In this document: positions 45,213 to 53,828 of the stretch, piece after piece
Layout of the letters: each line of letters opens with the position of its first letter
Numbering within the stretch: the stretch's first letter is position 1
Assembly (NCBI GenBank): GCA_039191605.1
Contig: JBCCXL010000002.1
Span: forward strand, 372,001 to 436,000
Origin: JBCCXL01 sp039191605
Lineage (GTDB): Bacteria > Acidobacteriota > Thermoanaerobaculia > Multivoradales > JAHZIX01
Reading direction: 5' to 3'
Length of the DNA: 64,000 bases
Translations under genes and position numbers: made by a program
Notes under the pieces: model-generated
What the model was told of the DNA's origin: nothing
The model's input: only the letters and a program-made list of their open reading frames with translations
The model's database searches: none

Positions 45213-47189
45213 TCAGATGCCGTCCACCGTGCACAGGCAGTGGGCGTAGAGGTTGGCCGGATCGTTCCAGCCGTCGCTCCAATGGCTCAGCGGCCCGACC
45301 CGCTCTTCGGCGACCCGCAGCAGACGTCCCAGCAGATCCCCGCGGGCGGAGCCGGCGCGCAGGCCCAGCAGGCGGGTCACGCGGGTAGACTCCAGAGAAT
45401 CCAGCAGCATCTGGTCGAAGAAGTCCAGCTCCGGCTCGATGATCTCCGAGGTGTACTTGCCGTCCGTCAGACCAGCGCGGGTCGCCGCCGAGGCGATGGC
45501 GTCGTCGAGATCGCCGAGCTGGTCCACCAGGCCGAGCTCGTAGGCGTCGGCGCCACTCCACACTCGTCCGCGGGCGACCTCGTCCACCTGCTCCCGAGTC
45601 ATGCCCCGAGCATCCGCAACCCGGGTCAGGAAGTCATCGTAGCCCCTGTTGATCACCGTCTGAATCAGATCGCCGGCGCGCGGATCCAGCGGTCGGTCGA
45701 GGCGCAGAATGCCGCTGTAGGCAGAAGTTCCCACCCCGTCCACGGTCATTCCGAGATACTCCTTGAGGGGCTTCTGGAAGGTCGGGAAGAGACCGAAGAT
45801 GCCGATGGAGCCAGTGATGGTGTTCTCTCCCGCCCAGATCTCGTCCGAGGCGGTGGAGATCCAATAGCCGCCGGAGGCGGCCACGCTCCCCATGGAAACC
45901 ACGACCGGAAGTCCCTGCTCTCGGGCCTCCACCAGCTCCTGGCGGATCATCTCCGAGGCGAAGGCGCTGCCGCCGGGGCTGTCCACCCGCAGCACGATGG
46001 CCTTCACGCTGTCGTCGGTGCGGGCCTGACGGATTCGTCGAGCGGTGGAAGACCCGCCGACGGTTCCCGGATCCTGCTCCCCATCGAGAATCACTCCGCT
46101 GGCCACCACCACGGCCACCTTGTCGCCGGAGCCGAGATCGAAGTCCATATTCAGGCCCTGAAGCATGCGGTATTCCCGGAAGCCGATCTGCTGGAAGGAT
46201 CCCTCCCCGTTATCGCCCACCACCGAGATCATGTGCTCCCGTACCTCCTGAGGATGGGCCAGGGAGACCAATCCGGCCTCCGCCACCATCAGGCCGAGGT
46301 CACCGTCGGCATCCCGCAGATGATCGCTCTGAGTCTCGACGTAGGCCCTGAGCTGCTCTGCATCCAGCCCTCTGCGCTGAGCGACCTTCTCCAGGTAGCT
46401 GTCCCACAGATCCCCCAGCCACTCGACGTTGGCGGTCTTGGCCTCCTCGCTCATGGAATCCCGCAGATAGGGCTCCACGGCGCTCTTGAACTCGCCGACT
46501 CGGAACACGTTGACGTCGACGCCGAGGCGATCGAGGCCGTCTCGCATATAGGTGGGGAACACGCCGAGGCCCTCGAAGAGCAGAGCTCCCATGGGGTTGA
46601 GGTAGATCTCGTCCGCGGCCGTCGCCAGGTAGTAGGCGCCCTGGGTGTAATTGCTCGCCGACGCGATCACCGGCTTGCCGCTGGTGCGGAAGTCGTCGAT
46701 GGCGTCCTGCAGCTCCTCGATCTTGGTGAAGCCGCCGCCGCTCATGCCGGAGAGGGAAAGATAGACCGCCTGAATGCGGTCATCGGTCTTGGCGACCCTC
46801 AACGCCTCCACCAAATCCGGCAGCGAGGTCTCCATCACCGGCTCGTCCAGGGCATCCGCCAGAGCTCGATCCAGAGGATCACCGGCCATCTCGTCCACCA
46901 AGGCTCCCGAGATATCGAGCACCAGCGCCGCCCGCTCCGGCACGCCTTCCTCTCCCGCCGCGGCGGCGAGGAAGAAGATCACCAGGAAAAAGAGCAAGCC
47001 GAAGAAGAGCAGGTTCAGGAAGGCGATGCGAGTGGTGTTCAGGATCGTCCACAACACCCCAAAGCAGCCCAGGATCCCGGTGCCTGAGGAGGCTGCGCTG
47101 GAGGCGCTGGGAGCAGATTGGGCCGGCCTTGGCGGAGGCGTCGCCGAGGGCGAGGGGTTTGTCGATGAGGTATTCGGTACGTCACTCAT
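45213..47189 (-). CDS. sppA: Signal peptide peptidase SppA (long, 67K type)
   Basis: About 658 residues from ATG 47189 (MSDVPNTSS); an upstream extension to 47372 has no family similarity. After a Pro/Ser-rich cytoplasmic leader there is one membrane helix (FLNLLFFGLLFFLVIFFLA). Two tandem S49 protease domains follow: the N-terminal half supplies the Lys base (VGEFKSAVEPYLRDSMS) and the C-terminal half the Ser nucleophile (VVVSMGSVAASGGYW). This is the E. coli-type long SppA, which degrades residual signal peptides in the inner membrane. It is monocistronic on the minus strand. Confidence 0.95.
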   Translation of the reverse strand: MSDVPNTSSTNPSPSATPPPRPAQSAPSASSAASSGTGILGCFGVLWTILNTTRIAFLNLLFFGLLFFLVIFFLAAAAGEEGVPERAALVLDISGALVDEMAGDPLDRALADALDEPVMETSLPDLVEALRVAKTDDRIQAVYLSLSGMSGGGFTKIEELQDAIDDFRTSGKPVIASASNYTQGAYYLATAADEIYLNPMGALLFEGLGVFPTYMRDGLDRLGVDVNVFRVGEFKSAVEPYLRDSMSEEAKTANVEWLGDLWDSYLEKVAQRRGLDAEQLRAYVETQSDHLRDADGDLGLMVAEAGLVSLAHPQEVREHMISVVGDNGEGSFQQIGFREYRMLQGLNMDFDLGSGDKVAVVVASGVILDGEQDPGTVGGSSTARRIRQARTDDSVKAIVLRVDSPGGSAFASEMIRQELVEAREQGLPVVVSMGSVAASGGYWISTASDEIWAGENTITGSIGIFGLFPTFQKPLKEYLGMTVDGVGTSAYSGILRLDRPLDPRAGDLIQTVINRGYDDFLTRVADARGMTREQVDEVARGRVWSGADAYELGLVDQLGDLDDAIASAATRAGLTDGKYTSEIIEPELDFFDQMLLDSLESTRVTRLLGLRAGSARGDLLGRLLRVAEERVGPLSHWSDGWNDPANLYAHCLCTVDGI

Positions 47190-47629
47190 AGCTTCGAAGA
47201 TCTCCAGGAGATGATGCAGAAACTCGGCTTCGGTGGAGCCGAGGGAAGAGACGGGGAAGATCGATCCCAGGGAAGTCGGAAGGGGGGAGAGGCGGTATCC
47301 GCCGACGGCTCGGCGCTGATCGTCGCCTGCTGCCGCGAGGCAAACGCTATGGCCTGTGAAGGATAAAACCACCGATTTCCGTGGCGGGTCGCCGCGCCGA
47401 ATCTATTCGGTGGACTCAGTAGTTCGCAAAGAGTCCGCCACAAGCCTGCGGTGGGCTATCCGCACCCTATCGCAGTCCCCCTCGCTCATGCATACGCCGC
47501 AGGCGGGCAGATCGTTTCACCGCAGGCACCCCAACGTTGGGATCCCCGGTTGTGAGCTCTCCAGCGCCAGCGGAGCTGAAGCCTAAGAACCCTTCGAGAC
47601 CTCAGCTCCACCCACAGCTCTCGAAAACC
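47190..47629. other. Non-coding interval upstream of sppA
   Basis: About 440 bp with no supportable gene on either strand. A perfect 12-bp palindrome CCCAACGTTGGG lies at 47530-47541 and may be an operator or part of a terminator for the SDR gene ending at 47630. The sppA promoter should be here; no convincing -35/-10 pair was seen. Confidence 0.5.
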
Positions 47630-48328
47630 TCAAGGGTCCGACAGGCGAACCGAGCGACCGTTATCCCGCGGCCCGAGCTCGAGCAGAAAGGGAATCGCCC
47701 GCTGAGCCCATTCCGGGGGCTCCGGATACCGGCTGGCCTGCACTCCGAAGGCGGTCTCCAGCATCTCGGTGTGGATCACCCCCGGCGAGAAGGCTACCGC
47801 CGCAAGCCCCTCCGGTAGCTCCTGGGAAAGGCATTGGGTGAGCCCCTCGATGGCGAATTTCGACGCGCAATAGGGCGCCACTCCGGCAGCGCCCCGATGC
47901 CCCCAGCCGGAGCTGAAGTTCACCACTACGCCACGGCCCGCGGCGATCATCGAGGGCAGGAAGGCGCGCAGGACATACACCGAGCCCTTCACGTTGACGT
48001 CCAGAACCTGGTCGAAGTCCTCCGCCGTAAGCTCCAGCAGCGGCAGCCGGGGGTTGATCACCGCGGCGTTGTTGAGCACCAGATCCGGGGCTCCGTAGCG
48101 CTCCACCACTCCCTTTGCCCAATGGTCAACAGCTTCACGATCGGTGATGTCCACCGCCCGCAAATCGTGGCCGCCTCCAAGGTTCGCCGCCAGCTCCCTC
48201 ACTCGTTTTTCGCTGCGGGCACAGCCCAGCACCGTATGACCGCGCAGGGCCAAGCCCTCCGCCAAAGCTCGCCCGAGACCGCGGGATACCCCGGTCACCA
48301 ATACCCGCCGAGTGGTCGCCGGACTCAC
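47630..48328 (-). CDS. Short-chain dehydrogenase/reductase (SDR)
   Basis: 232 residues, classical SDR. Cofactor motif VTGVSRGLGRAL, structural LNNAAV, catalytic Ser in VVNFSSGWG and YCASKFAIEG with the Tyr-x3-Lys pair; FSPGVIHTEM follows. It should oxidise or reduce a carbonyl or hydroxyl with NAD(P)H; the acidic residue that decides NAD versus NADP is not obvious. GTG 48328 overlaps the stop of the upstream peptidase gene by four bases (GTGA), so the two are co-translated. Substrate unknown. Confidence 0.92.
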   Translation of the reverse strand: MSPATTRRVLVTGVSRGLGRALAEGLALRGHTVLGCARSEKRVRELAANLGGGHDLRAVDITDREAVDHWAKGVVERYGAPDLVLNNAAVINPRLPLLELTAEDFDQVLDVNVKGSVYVLRAFLPSMIAAGRGVVVNFSSGWGHRGAAGVAPYCASKFAIEGLTQCLSQELPEGLAAVAFSPGVIHTEMLETAFGVQASRYPEPPEWAQRAIPFLLELGPRDNGRSVRLSDP

Positions 48329-49818
48329 GGCCGCTCTACCTCAGGACCTCGCTGGAAGGCTTCCGGCAGCTCGGCTGCCAGATACGCGAAGGCCGAGTAG
48401 ACCCCGACGTTCTGGTCCAACGCCCCGCGATCTACCTTGTCCAGCGTGTCGTTGATGGTGTGGTGAACGTCGAAGTAGGCGGTGCCGTCCTGGGTGAGGT
48501 CGAAGACCGGCACCCGATGGGGCGCGAGGGGAATCAGATCGGCTCCCCCACGGGCCTGGTTGCCGCCGTAGTCGACCCCCAGAGGGGTGAGCACGGAGGC
48601 GATCTGCTTCGCCATCTCGACATCGGCGGGATCGACCCTGGAACGGAAGGCCCAAACCGCCCCGGCGCCGAAGTCCGCCTCCGCCGCGGCGACGTGCTCG
48701 GCGAGCTCCTCCGGTCCGCGGGCTTCCGCGTAAGCTCGCGCTCCGGCGAGCCCGAATTCTTCGTTGGCGTAGAGCACCACCCTGACGGTGCGCCGCGGTC
48801 GGGGGGACAGCTCCCCAATGAGCCGGGCCGCTTCGACCACGATCGCCACGCCCGCCCCGTCATCCTGAGCTCCCGTCGCCAGATCCCAGGAGTCCAGATG
48901 AGCGCCGAGCAGAACTACCTGATCCGGCCGCTCCCGCCCCCGAAGATCGGCAATGACGTTGTATGAGGTCGCATCCGGCAGCTCCCGAGTCTCCAGCTCC
49001 AGCCGGAAGCGCGCCCGCTCCCCGCGGGCTTCCGCCGCTTTCACCTGCTCCGTCAGCAGGTCCGCGTCGGGATTCGACAGGGCCGCCGCGGGAATCCGCG
49101 GCACCCCGGTTTCGTAGCGGGTGCTGCCGGTGTGGGCGATGCGATCCGTGGACGAACCGGCCGAACGAATCAGCAGCGCCACGGCGCCCTTGGCACCGGC
49201 CGCCGAAGGTCCGAGAACCCGGGGCTGCACCGCCGGTCCGTAGCCCTCTCCCGTCGCCTTGGCGGGCATTCGTCCGCCATCGATGAAGACGATGCGCCCG
49301 TCGACCTCTGCGTTGTCCAGAGCGTCCAGAGCGTCGAGGGACTCCACTCGCACCACCTCTGCCTCAGTGCCGTCCGGAGGCGTCGCCACAGAGCCGCCGA
49401 GGGCGGTGAGGATCACCGGCTGAGGGAAGGGAGAGAGGATCTGCCCAGCTTCCCGGCTGCGCTCCCAATGGGGCACCGTCACCGGCTCCAGCCAGACCTC
49501 GTCAAAGCCGAGCCCCTGGAGCTTCTCCTCCGCCCAGGCGACGGCCCGTCGATCGCCTTCGCTGCCCGCCGGACGGGGCCCCACCTCCACGGTGAGAGAC
49601 CTCAAAATCTCGTAGGCATCGCTGCCGGCAGCAGCCTGGGTCGCCAACCGCGACGCGGTGTCGAAGGGCTCTCCAGAAACTCCCGGCAGCTCACTGCCGA
49701 CGGAGTCGGTCGCCTCTTCAGCAACCCCTCCACATCCCACACAAGCGACCAAGAGAGCGAAGACGAAGCACGCCCGAGAAAAAGAGCGCACAGCGAAAAC
49801 GAGAACGGAAGCGGGCAT
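48325..49818 (-). CDS. M28-family metallopeptidase, lipoprotein
   Basis: About 497 residues from ATG 49818, with GGAGG eight bases upstream; the open frame runs further up but this start gives a clean lipoprotein signal (FVFALLVACVGC). A PA-type insertion domain precedes the catalytic M28 core, whose zinc ligands are in GAHLDSWD, AQDDGAG, ANEEFGLAG and the final FDVHHTINDTLDKV. The family includes aminopeptidases and glutaminyl cyclases; the PA domain and the VHHT motif fit a carboxypeptidase Q-like or aminopeptidase member. It is expected on the periplasmic face of a membrane and is coupled to the SDR gene. Confidence 0.92.
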   Translation of the reverse strand: MPASVLVFAVRSFSRACFVFALLVACVGCGGVAEEATDSVGSELPGVSGEPFDTASRLATQAAAGSDAYEILRSLTVEVGPRPAGSEGDRRAVAWAEEKLQGLGFDEVWLEPVTVPHWERSREAGQILSPFPQPVILTALGGSVATPPDGTEAEVVRVESLDALDALDNAEVDGRIVFIDGGRMPAKATGEGYGPAVQPRVLGPSAAGAKGAVALLIRSAGSSTDRIAHTGSTRYETGVPRIPAAALSNPDADLLTEQVKAAEARGERARFRLELETRELPDATSYNVIADLRGRERPDQVVLLGAHLDSWDLATGAQDDGAGVAIVVEAARLIGELSPRPRRTVRVVLYANEEFGLAGARAYAEARGPEELAEHVAAAEADFGAGAVWAFRSRVDPADVEMAKQIASVLTPLGVDYGGNQARGGADLIPLAPHRVPVFDLTQDGTAYFDVHHTINDTLDKVDRGALDQNVGVYSAFAYLAAELPEAFQRGPEVERP

Positions 49819-49937
49819 CGATAAAACCTCCGAAGCAGCAACAATCGATGAGCACAGAACCTTCGCAGGGTAGCACAGCCAAGTGCCCCCCACCGCCGCC
49901 ACCCGAACCCATTGAACGTCACAGAAAGCAGCCCCGG

Positions 49938-50335
49938 AACAATCGCCTGACGGGTGTCCCGGACCCATCGCCTGACGGGTGTCCTAGAGGCTTTCCCAAA
50001 GCGGAAGCTCAATCGCCTGACAGGTGTTCCAGATCCCCCGCACCGGGACCCATCGCCCGGCAGGTTGAGCCGGGGAGACCAATCGCCTGACGGATGCTCT
50101 CGGTATTGGGGACCAATCGCCTGACGGGTGTTCCAGGTGTTCCAGACAGGTGTATGGAGGATCAATCGCCTGACGGGTGTTTCAACAGGTGTTCCAGAGA
50201 TGCTCCCGGTATTGGGGACCAATCGCCTGACGGGTGTTCGGAGCCAGGAGGATCAATCGCCTGACAGGTGTTCCAGACAGGTGTTCTAGAGATGCTCCCG
50301 GTATTGGGGACCAATCGCCTGACGGATGTTCGGAG
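49938..50335. repeat. Array of about ten short repeats, GATTGGTCC subtype (inverted orientation)
   Basis: Units with core AATCGCCTGACGGGTGTTCC or close variants occur at about 49941, 49967, 50011, 50051, 50081, 50114, 50163, 50221, 50253 and 50312. The reverse complement, GTCAGGCGATTGGTCC, is the same family as the arrays at 38.0 and 57.3 kb. A longer block (ATGCTCCCGGTATTGGGGAC plus one unit) occurs three times, at about 50093, 50200 and 50292. Spacing is irregular. It lies between the divergently transcribed M28 peptidase and ACP operon. Confidence 0.9.
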
Positions 50336-50715
50336 GGTCTGAGAGACCAGAGAGCGAGGGTACCTGCAGTGCTCATAAACCTCAGAAACGACAAGAGTTC
50401 CAACGTCAACGGATAGTTTTCGTTCTGTTGAGCTCGATCGAAGCCTGAATGAACCGGTTCTTTAGACTCTGACGAACGCTTTTCTGGATCTATGCAGGGC
50501 AGGACTTCGAATGAATCGAAAGAACTAGTCCTATAGTCTCTTTGTTAGACAATACCCGTCCCTTGACGCATTGCTCGGACAAGTTAGGCATGAAGAAATA
50601 GCGATGCATCGATTCAACTTCATCCCTTGATCTCTCGGTCTCTCGATCTCGCAGCGAGAGCCTGCGGATAGCGCCGCCAGTGTACGCTGCGAACAACTCC
50701 TAAAGGAATCTCCCC
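50336..50715. promoter_or_regulatory. Upstream region of the ACP-ketosynthase operon
   Basis: About 380 bp of noticeably lower GC content than its surroundings, between the repeat array and the ACP start. The promoter of the five-gene operon should be here. A TTGACG near 50573 is a possible -35 element but no matching -10 is convincing. AAGGAAT lies eight bases before the ACP ATG. No gene is supported. Confidence 0.4.
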
Positions 50716-50979
50716 ATGACCGCTGACGAAGCACGCTCGAAAATCAAAGAGATCATCTCCAACGTCACCAGCATCCCTCCAGAGGAGATCGCCGACGGCG
50801 CCTCTTTCCGCGCCGACCTAGATCTCGACTCTCTCTCCCTGCTCGAGATTGGCGTCGACGTGGACTACGAATTCAAGCTCGGTCTCCCGGAGGAGCGCCT
50901 CCAGCAGCTTCAGGATGTGCAGGAGACCGTCGATCTCGTCTTGGCCCACCACGGCTCCGCGGTCGCCGCTACCACCTAA
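50716..50979 (+). CDS. Acyl carrier protein
   Basis: 87 residues of stand-alone ACP: helix I SKIKEIISNVTSI, then the phosphopantetheine attachment site LDLDSLSLLEI (Ser near residue 38) and the acidic helix II following it. It carries the growing acyl chain as a thioester after modification by a phosphopantetheinyl transferase, which is not in the window. It is the first gene of a tight plus-strand operon with two ketosynthase-family genes, so it is probably dedicated to that pathway rather than primary fatty-acid synthesis. Confidence 0.94.
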   Translation: MTADEARSKIKEIISNVTSIPPEEIADGASFRADLDLDSLSLLEIGVDVDYEFKLGLPEERLQQLQDVQETVDLVLAHHGSAVAATT

Positions 50980-51016
50980 GCCCGGAGGCCTTAGAGCTCC
51001 GGCCTTGACGAACGCC

Positions 51017-52315
51017 ATGATCGACCCCCTCCCCCCCACCGACGATTCCCCATCTGCTTCTTCGCCCGCAGAGGCCGTAGTGGTCACCGGCATTGGCTGG
51101 GTCACCCCACTGGGCATCGGAAGAGACTTGGTTTGGCAGCATCTGCTCAACGGCATTTCCGCCATTCGCCCGGTCCACAGTTTCGACACCACCCCCTACC
51201 CTGTCGAGCTCGGCGGCGAGGTCCCCGAGTTTGATTTTTCGAGCTTCGCCGCCCGCACGGAATCTTCGGTACGGGGGCGAGCCTCTCAATTTGCCGTCGC
51301 CGCTGCCCTCTTGGCCCTCGACGATGCCGGCCTACCGAGAGACGTCGCCCAGCGCACTCCCTCCGGGGGAGGGATTTCCCCCCATCGTGCCGGCGTGGTC
51401 TTCGGCACCACATCCGGGGAGCCCAACCATGTCGAGATCTTCAACGATCACCGCATCGAGGAGCGCCCGAGCGCCATTGACGATGCCCTCGCTCGACACT
51501 ATCCCTGCCACGTGATCCCTGGGCAAGTTGCTGCAGAAGTGGGCTTTGCTGGGCCCAACCTGATGATTCCCGCCGCCTGTGCCGCCGGAAATTACGCCGT
51601 CGCCCAGGCCTTCGACCTCTTGCGCAGCGGCCGAACGGACCTGATGCTCGCCGGGGGCGCCGACGCCTTCTCTCGCATCACCTATGCGGGGTTCGCCCGA
51701 CTCGGGGCCATCGCTAAGGCGCGCTGTCAGCCCTTCGACCGACAGCGCCAGGGAATGGTGCCCGGCGAGGGAGGTGCGGTGCTCGTCCTGGAAACCGCCG
51801 ACAGCGCAAAGCGTCGGGGAGCTCGCATCTATGCCGAGATCGCTGGCTGCGGCCTGTCTTGTGATGCCCATCACATGACCGCCGCTCACCCGGAGGGTGC
51901 CGGTGCCGCTCGGGCCATGAGTCGCGCCTTGGACCAAGCGGGGCTCGAGCCCGCAGCCATCGACTATGTCAGCGCTCACGGCACCGGGACGCCGACCAAC
52001 GATCGACTGGAGACCATCGCCCTGCAGCGCGTCTTTGGCGCCGGTGCGGAGCGAGTCCCGGTCTCCTCCATCAAATCGATGATCGGGCACACCATGGGTG
52101 CCGCCTCAGCTATCGAGTCAGGAGTCTGCGCCCTAGCGGTTTCCCGAGGGGAGATCCCCCCAACCATCAACTTCGAGGAGCCCGACCCGGAATGCGCTCT
52201 CGACTGCGTGCCGAACGAAGGCCGACAGCTGACGGTGACTCACGCGCTGAATAACGCCTACGCCTTCGGCGGCAACAACGCCTCGGTCATCTTCCGACAG
52301 TACTCCACCGGCTAG
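51017..52315 (+). CDS. Beta-ketoacyl-ACP synthase (FabF/KSalpha-like)
   Basis: About 432 residues from ATG 51017. Catalytic Cys is in PAACAAGNYA, the first His in SAHGTGTPTND, and the Lys/second His in SSIKSMIGHTMGAAS, so the full Cys-His-His condensing triad is present. A GEGGAVLVLE loop and a C-terminal NAYAFGGNNASVIF complete the fold. It should catalyse decarboxylative condensation of malonyl-ACP with an acyl chain on the upstream ACP. The next gene encodes a catalytically dead homologue, which suggests a KS/chain-length-factor heterodimer as in type II polyketide and aryl-polyene pathways. Confidence 0.93.
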   Translation: MIDPLPPTDDSPSASSPAEAVVVTGIGWVTPLGIGRDLVWQHLLNGISAIRPVHSFDTTPYPVELGGEVPEFDFSSFAARTESSVRGRASQFAVAAALLALDDAGLPRDVAQRTPSGGGISPHRAGVVFGTTSGEPNHVEIFNDHRIEERPSAIDDALARHYPCHVIPGQVAAEVGFAGPNLMIPAACAAGNYAVAQAFDLLRSGRTDLMLAGGADAFSRITYAGFARLGAIAKARCQPFDRQRQGMVPGEGGAVLVLETADSAKRRGARIYAEIAGCGLSCDAHHMTAAHPEGAGAARAMSRALDQAGLEPAAIDYVSAHGTGTPTNDRLETIALQRVFGAGAERVPVSSIKSMIGHTMGAASAIESGVCALAVSRGEIPPTINFEEPDPECALDCVPNEGRQLTVTHALNNAYAFGGNNASVIFRQYSTG

Positions 52316-52353
52316 GGCCATCATGGCTCCCAGCCCTGCTCGAGATTTAAGCT

Positions 52354-53751
52354 ATGGAAGCGCTTCTGCCAACTCCCCCCGCTCGATCTGCTGACGCTGC
52401 TAAACCCTCTCCCCAGGAAGTCCAGGAACATCGAGGTGCAATGGCGGCTGAAATCACCGGCCTAGGGGTCCTCAGTCCTCTAGGTCATAGCGCCCAGAGC
52501 CTGCTGCAATCCCTGCTCGCGGGAGGGCGAAGACCCGACGGCAGCACCGCCTTTTCCGCCAGCAGCCGACTCACCGAGGCGGCGCAGGCGGTAACCGCTC
52601 CGCCGGAGACCCTGTTGGCCGCCGAAGTCCAGGATTTCGACGTCACCGAATATCTCGGCCGGGGCAATCTGCGGCCCCTGGATCGCACCGCTCGCCTGGC
52701 TGCCGCCGCGGCCGCTACCGCCCTCGGTCGTATCCCTGGAGACCACTCCCCCAACCCCAGCACGGCCGCTTCGGATGCCGAGGCAGGCGTTGAAGCTGCA
52801 AGCCCCGAGGCTGAGTCTGAAACCGAAGTCGGCCTCATCCTGGGCACCATGTACGGCAGCGTCCACACCATCGCCTCTTTCGATCACCGTGCCCAGGTCG
52901 CCGGGCCGAAGTACGCCAAACCGATGGATTTCGCCAATAGCGTGATCAACGCTGCGGCGGGTCAAACGGCGATATGGCATGGGCTCACGGGCATCAACTC
53001 CACCCTCTCCGCCGGCACCGCCTCCGGCGCCGTCGCCCTGGCCTACGGGCTCCAGGCGCTGCGGGACGGCCGCTCTCGCAAGCTGTTAGCCGGTGGCGCC
53101 GAGGAGCTCTGCTGGGAGTCCTATCTGGCCTTCCACCGCGCCGGGCTCTTGCGAGGTCAGGAAGAGAGTCCAGGATTCATTCTCGGAGAAGGCGCTGCTC
53201 TCCTCTGTCTCGAGCCAGAAGGGGTCGAGGGCTCCAGGTCCCTTGGGCGACTGTTGGGAGCCGCGATGACCTTCGACCCTTCCCGCGGGGAAGATCCGAC
53301 TCTCGCCTCCGCTGCCCTCAGCGGAGCCGTTGAGGAGGCTCTTCGACAAGCCCGAAGGGAACCGGCGCAAGTCGCGGCGGCGGTCCTCTCCTGCTGCGGA
53401 TGGGAGGCGCGAGATCGTGCCGAGGCCCGCGGCCTCGCGGCGGTGCTGGGAGAGCAAACTCCGCGCGTCGCGGTCACCGCTCTGTCGGCTGCCCTGGGGC
53501 ATAGCCTCGGCGCCAGCGGTGCTCTCCAAGCGGCCATACTGCTCGCCGCCCTGGCCGAGGGCCAGCTCCCGGGCCTGCCGCCGGCAGCACGGAAAACCGC
53601 TCAGATCCTGGAGGACGAAGGCTTCCAGCCGCAGCAATCTCCCTACGATCTGGACCTGAGCTCCCACCCCGTAGCCCTGGTCACCGCCCAGGCCCTCGAT
53701 GGCCCTACCGCTGCCCTGGTCTTCGAAAGGCCTCGATCCGCCAAGCCCTAA
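52354..53751 (+). CDS. Ketosynthase-like chain-length factor (catalytic Cys lost)
   Basis: Up to 465 residues; an internal ATG 52441 (MAAEITGLGVLSPLG, with GAGGT just upstream) is a plausible alternative start at the usual family N-terminus. The thiolase-like fold is clear, but where the active KS has ACAAG this protein has GTASG (Thr at the Cys position) and the first His motif HGTGT is replaced (GWEARDR). Only the last His motif is kept (AALGHSLGASG). It is therefore probably the non-catalytic subunit that sets chain length in a heterodimer with the KS encoded 38 bp upstream. An acidic Ala/Glu-rich insert (about 130-155) is unusual. Confidence 0.88.
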   Translation: MEALLPTPPARSADAAKPSPQEVQEHRGAMAAEITGLGVLSPLGHSAQSLLQSLLAGGRRPDGSTAFSASSRLTEAAQAVTAPPETLLAAEVQDFDVTEYLGRGNLRPLDRTARLAAAAAATALGRIPGDHSPNPSTAASDAEAGVEAASPEAESETEVGLILGTMYGSVHTIASFDHRAQVAGPKYAKPMDFANSVINAAAGQTAIWHGLTGINSTLSAGTASGAVALAYGLQALRDGRSRKLLAGGAEELCWESYLAFHRAGLLRGQEESPGFILGEGAALLCLEPEGVEGSRSLGRLLGAAMTFDPSRGEDPTLASAALSGAVEEALRQARREPAQVAAAVLSCCGWEARDRAEARGLAAVLGEQTPRVAVTALSAALGHSLGASGALQAAILLAALAEGQLPGLPPAARKTAQILEDEGFQPQQSPYDLDLSSHPVALVTAQALDGPTAALVFERPRSAKP

Positions 53752-53828
53752 GAGAGGCCTGGAAGCTCCCCCCCTCGCGTTACCTGGATCCATCCCCCCC
53801 TCAGGCACTTCTCCCGAGATCCCACAAC

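Noticed and set aside
49938..50335. CRISPR array
   Set aside because: Units are short (about 20 bp) with irregular spacing and variants, spacers are themselves duplicated, and no cas genes are present. The same units occur as dispersed intergenic arrays at other loci.
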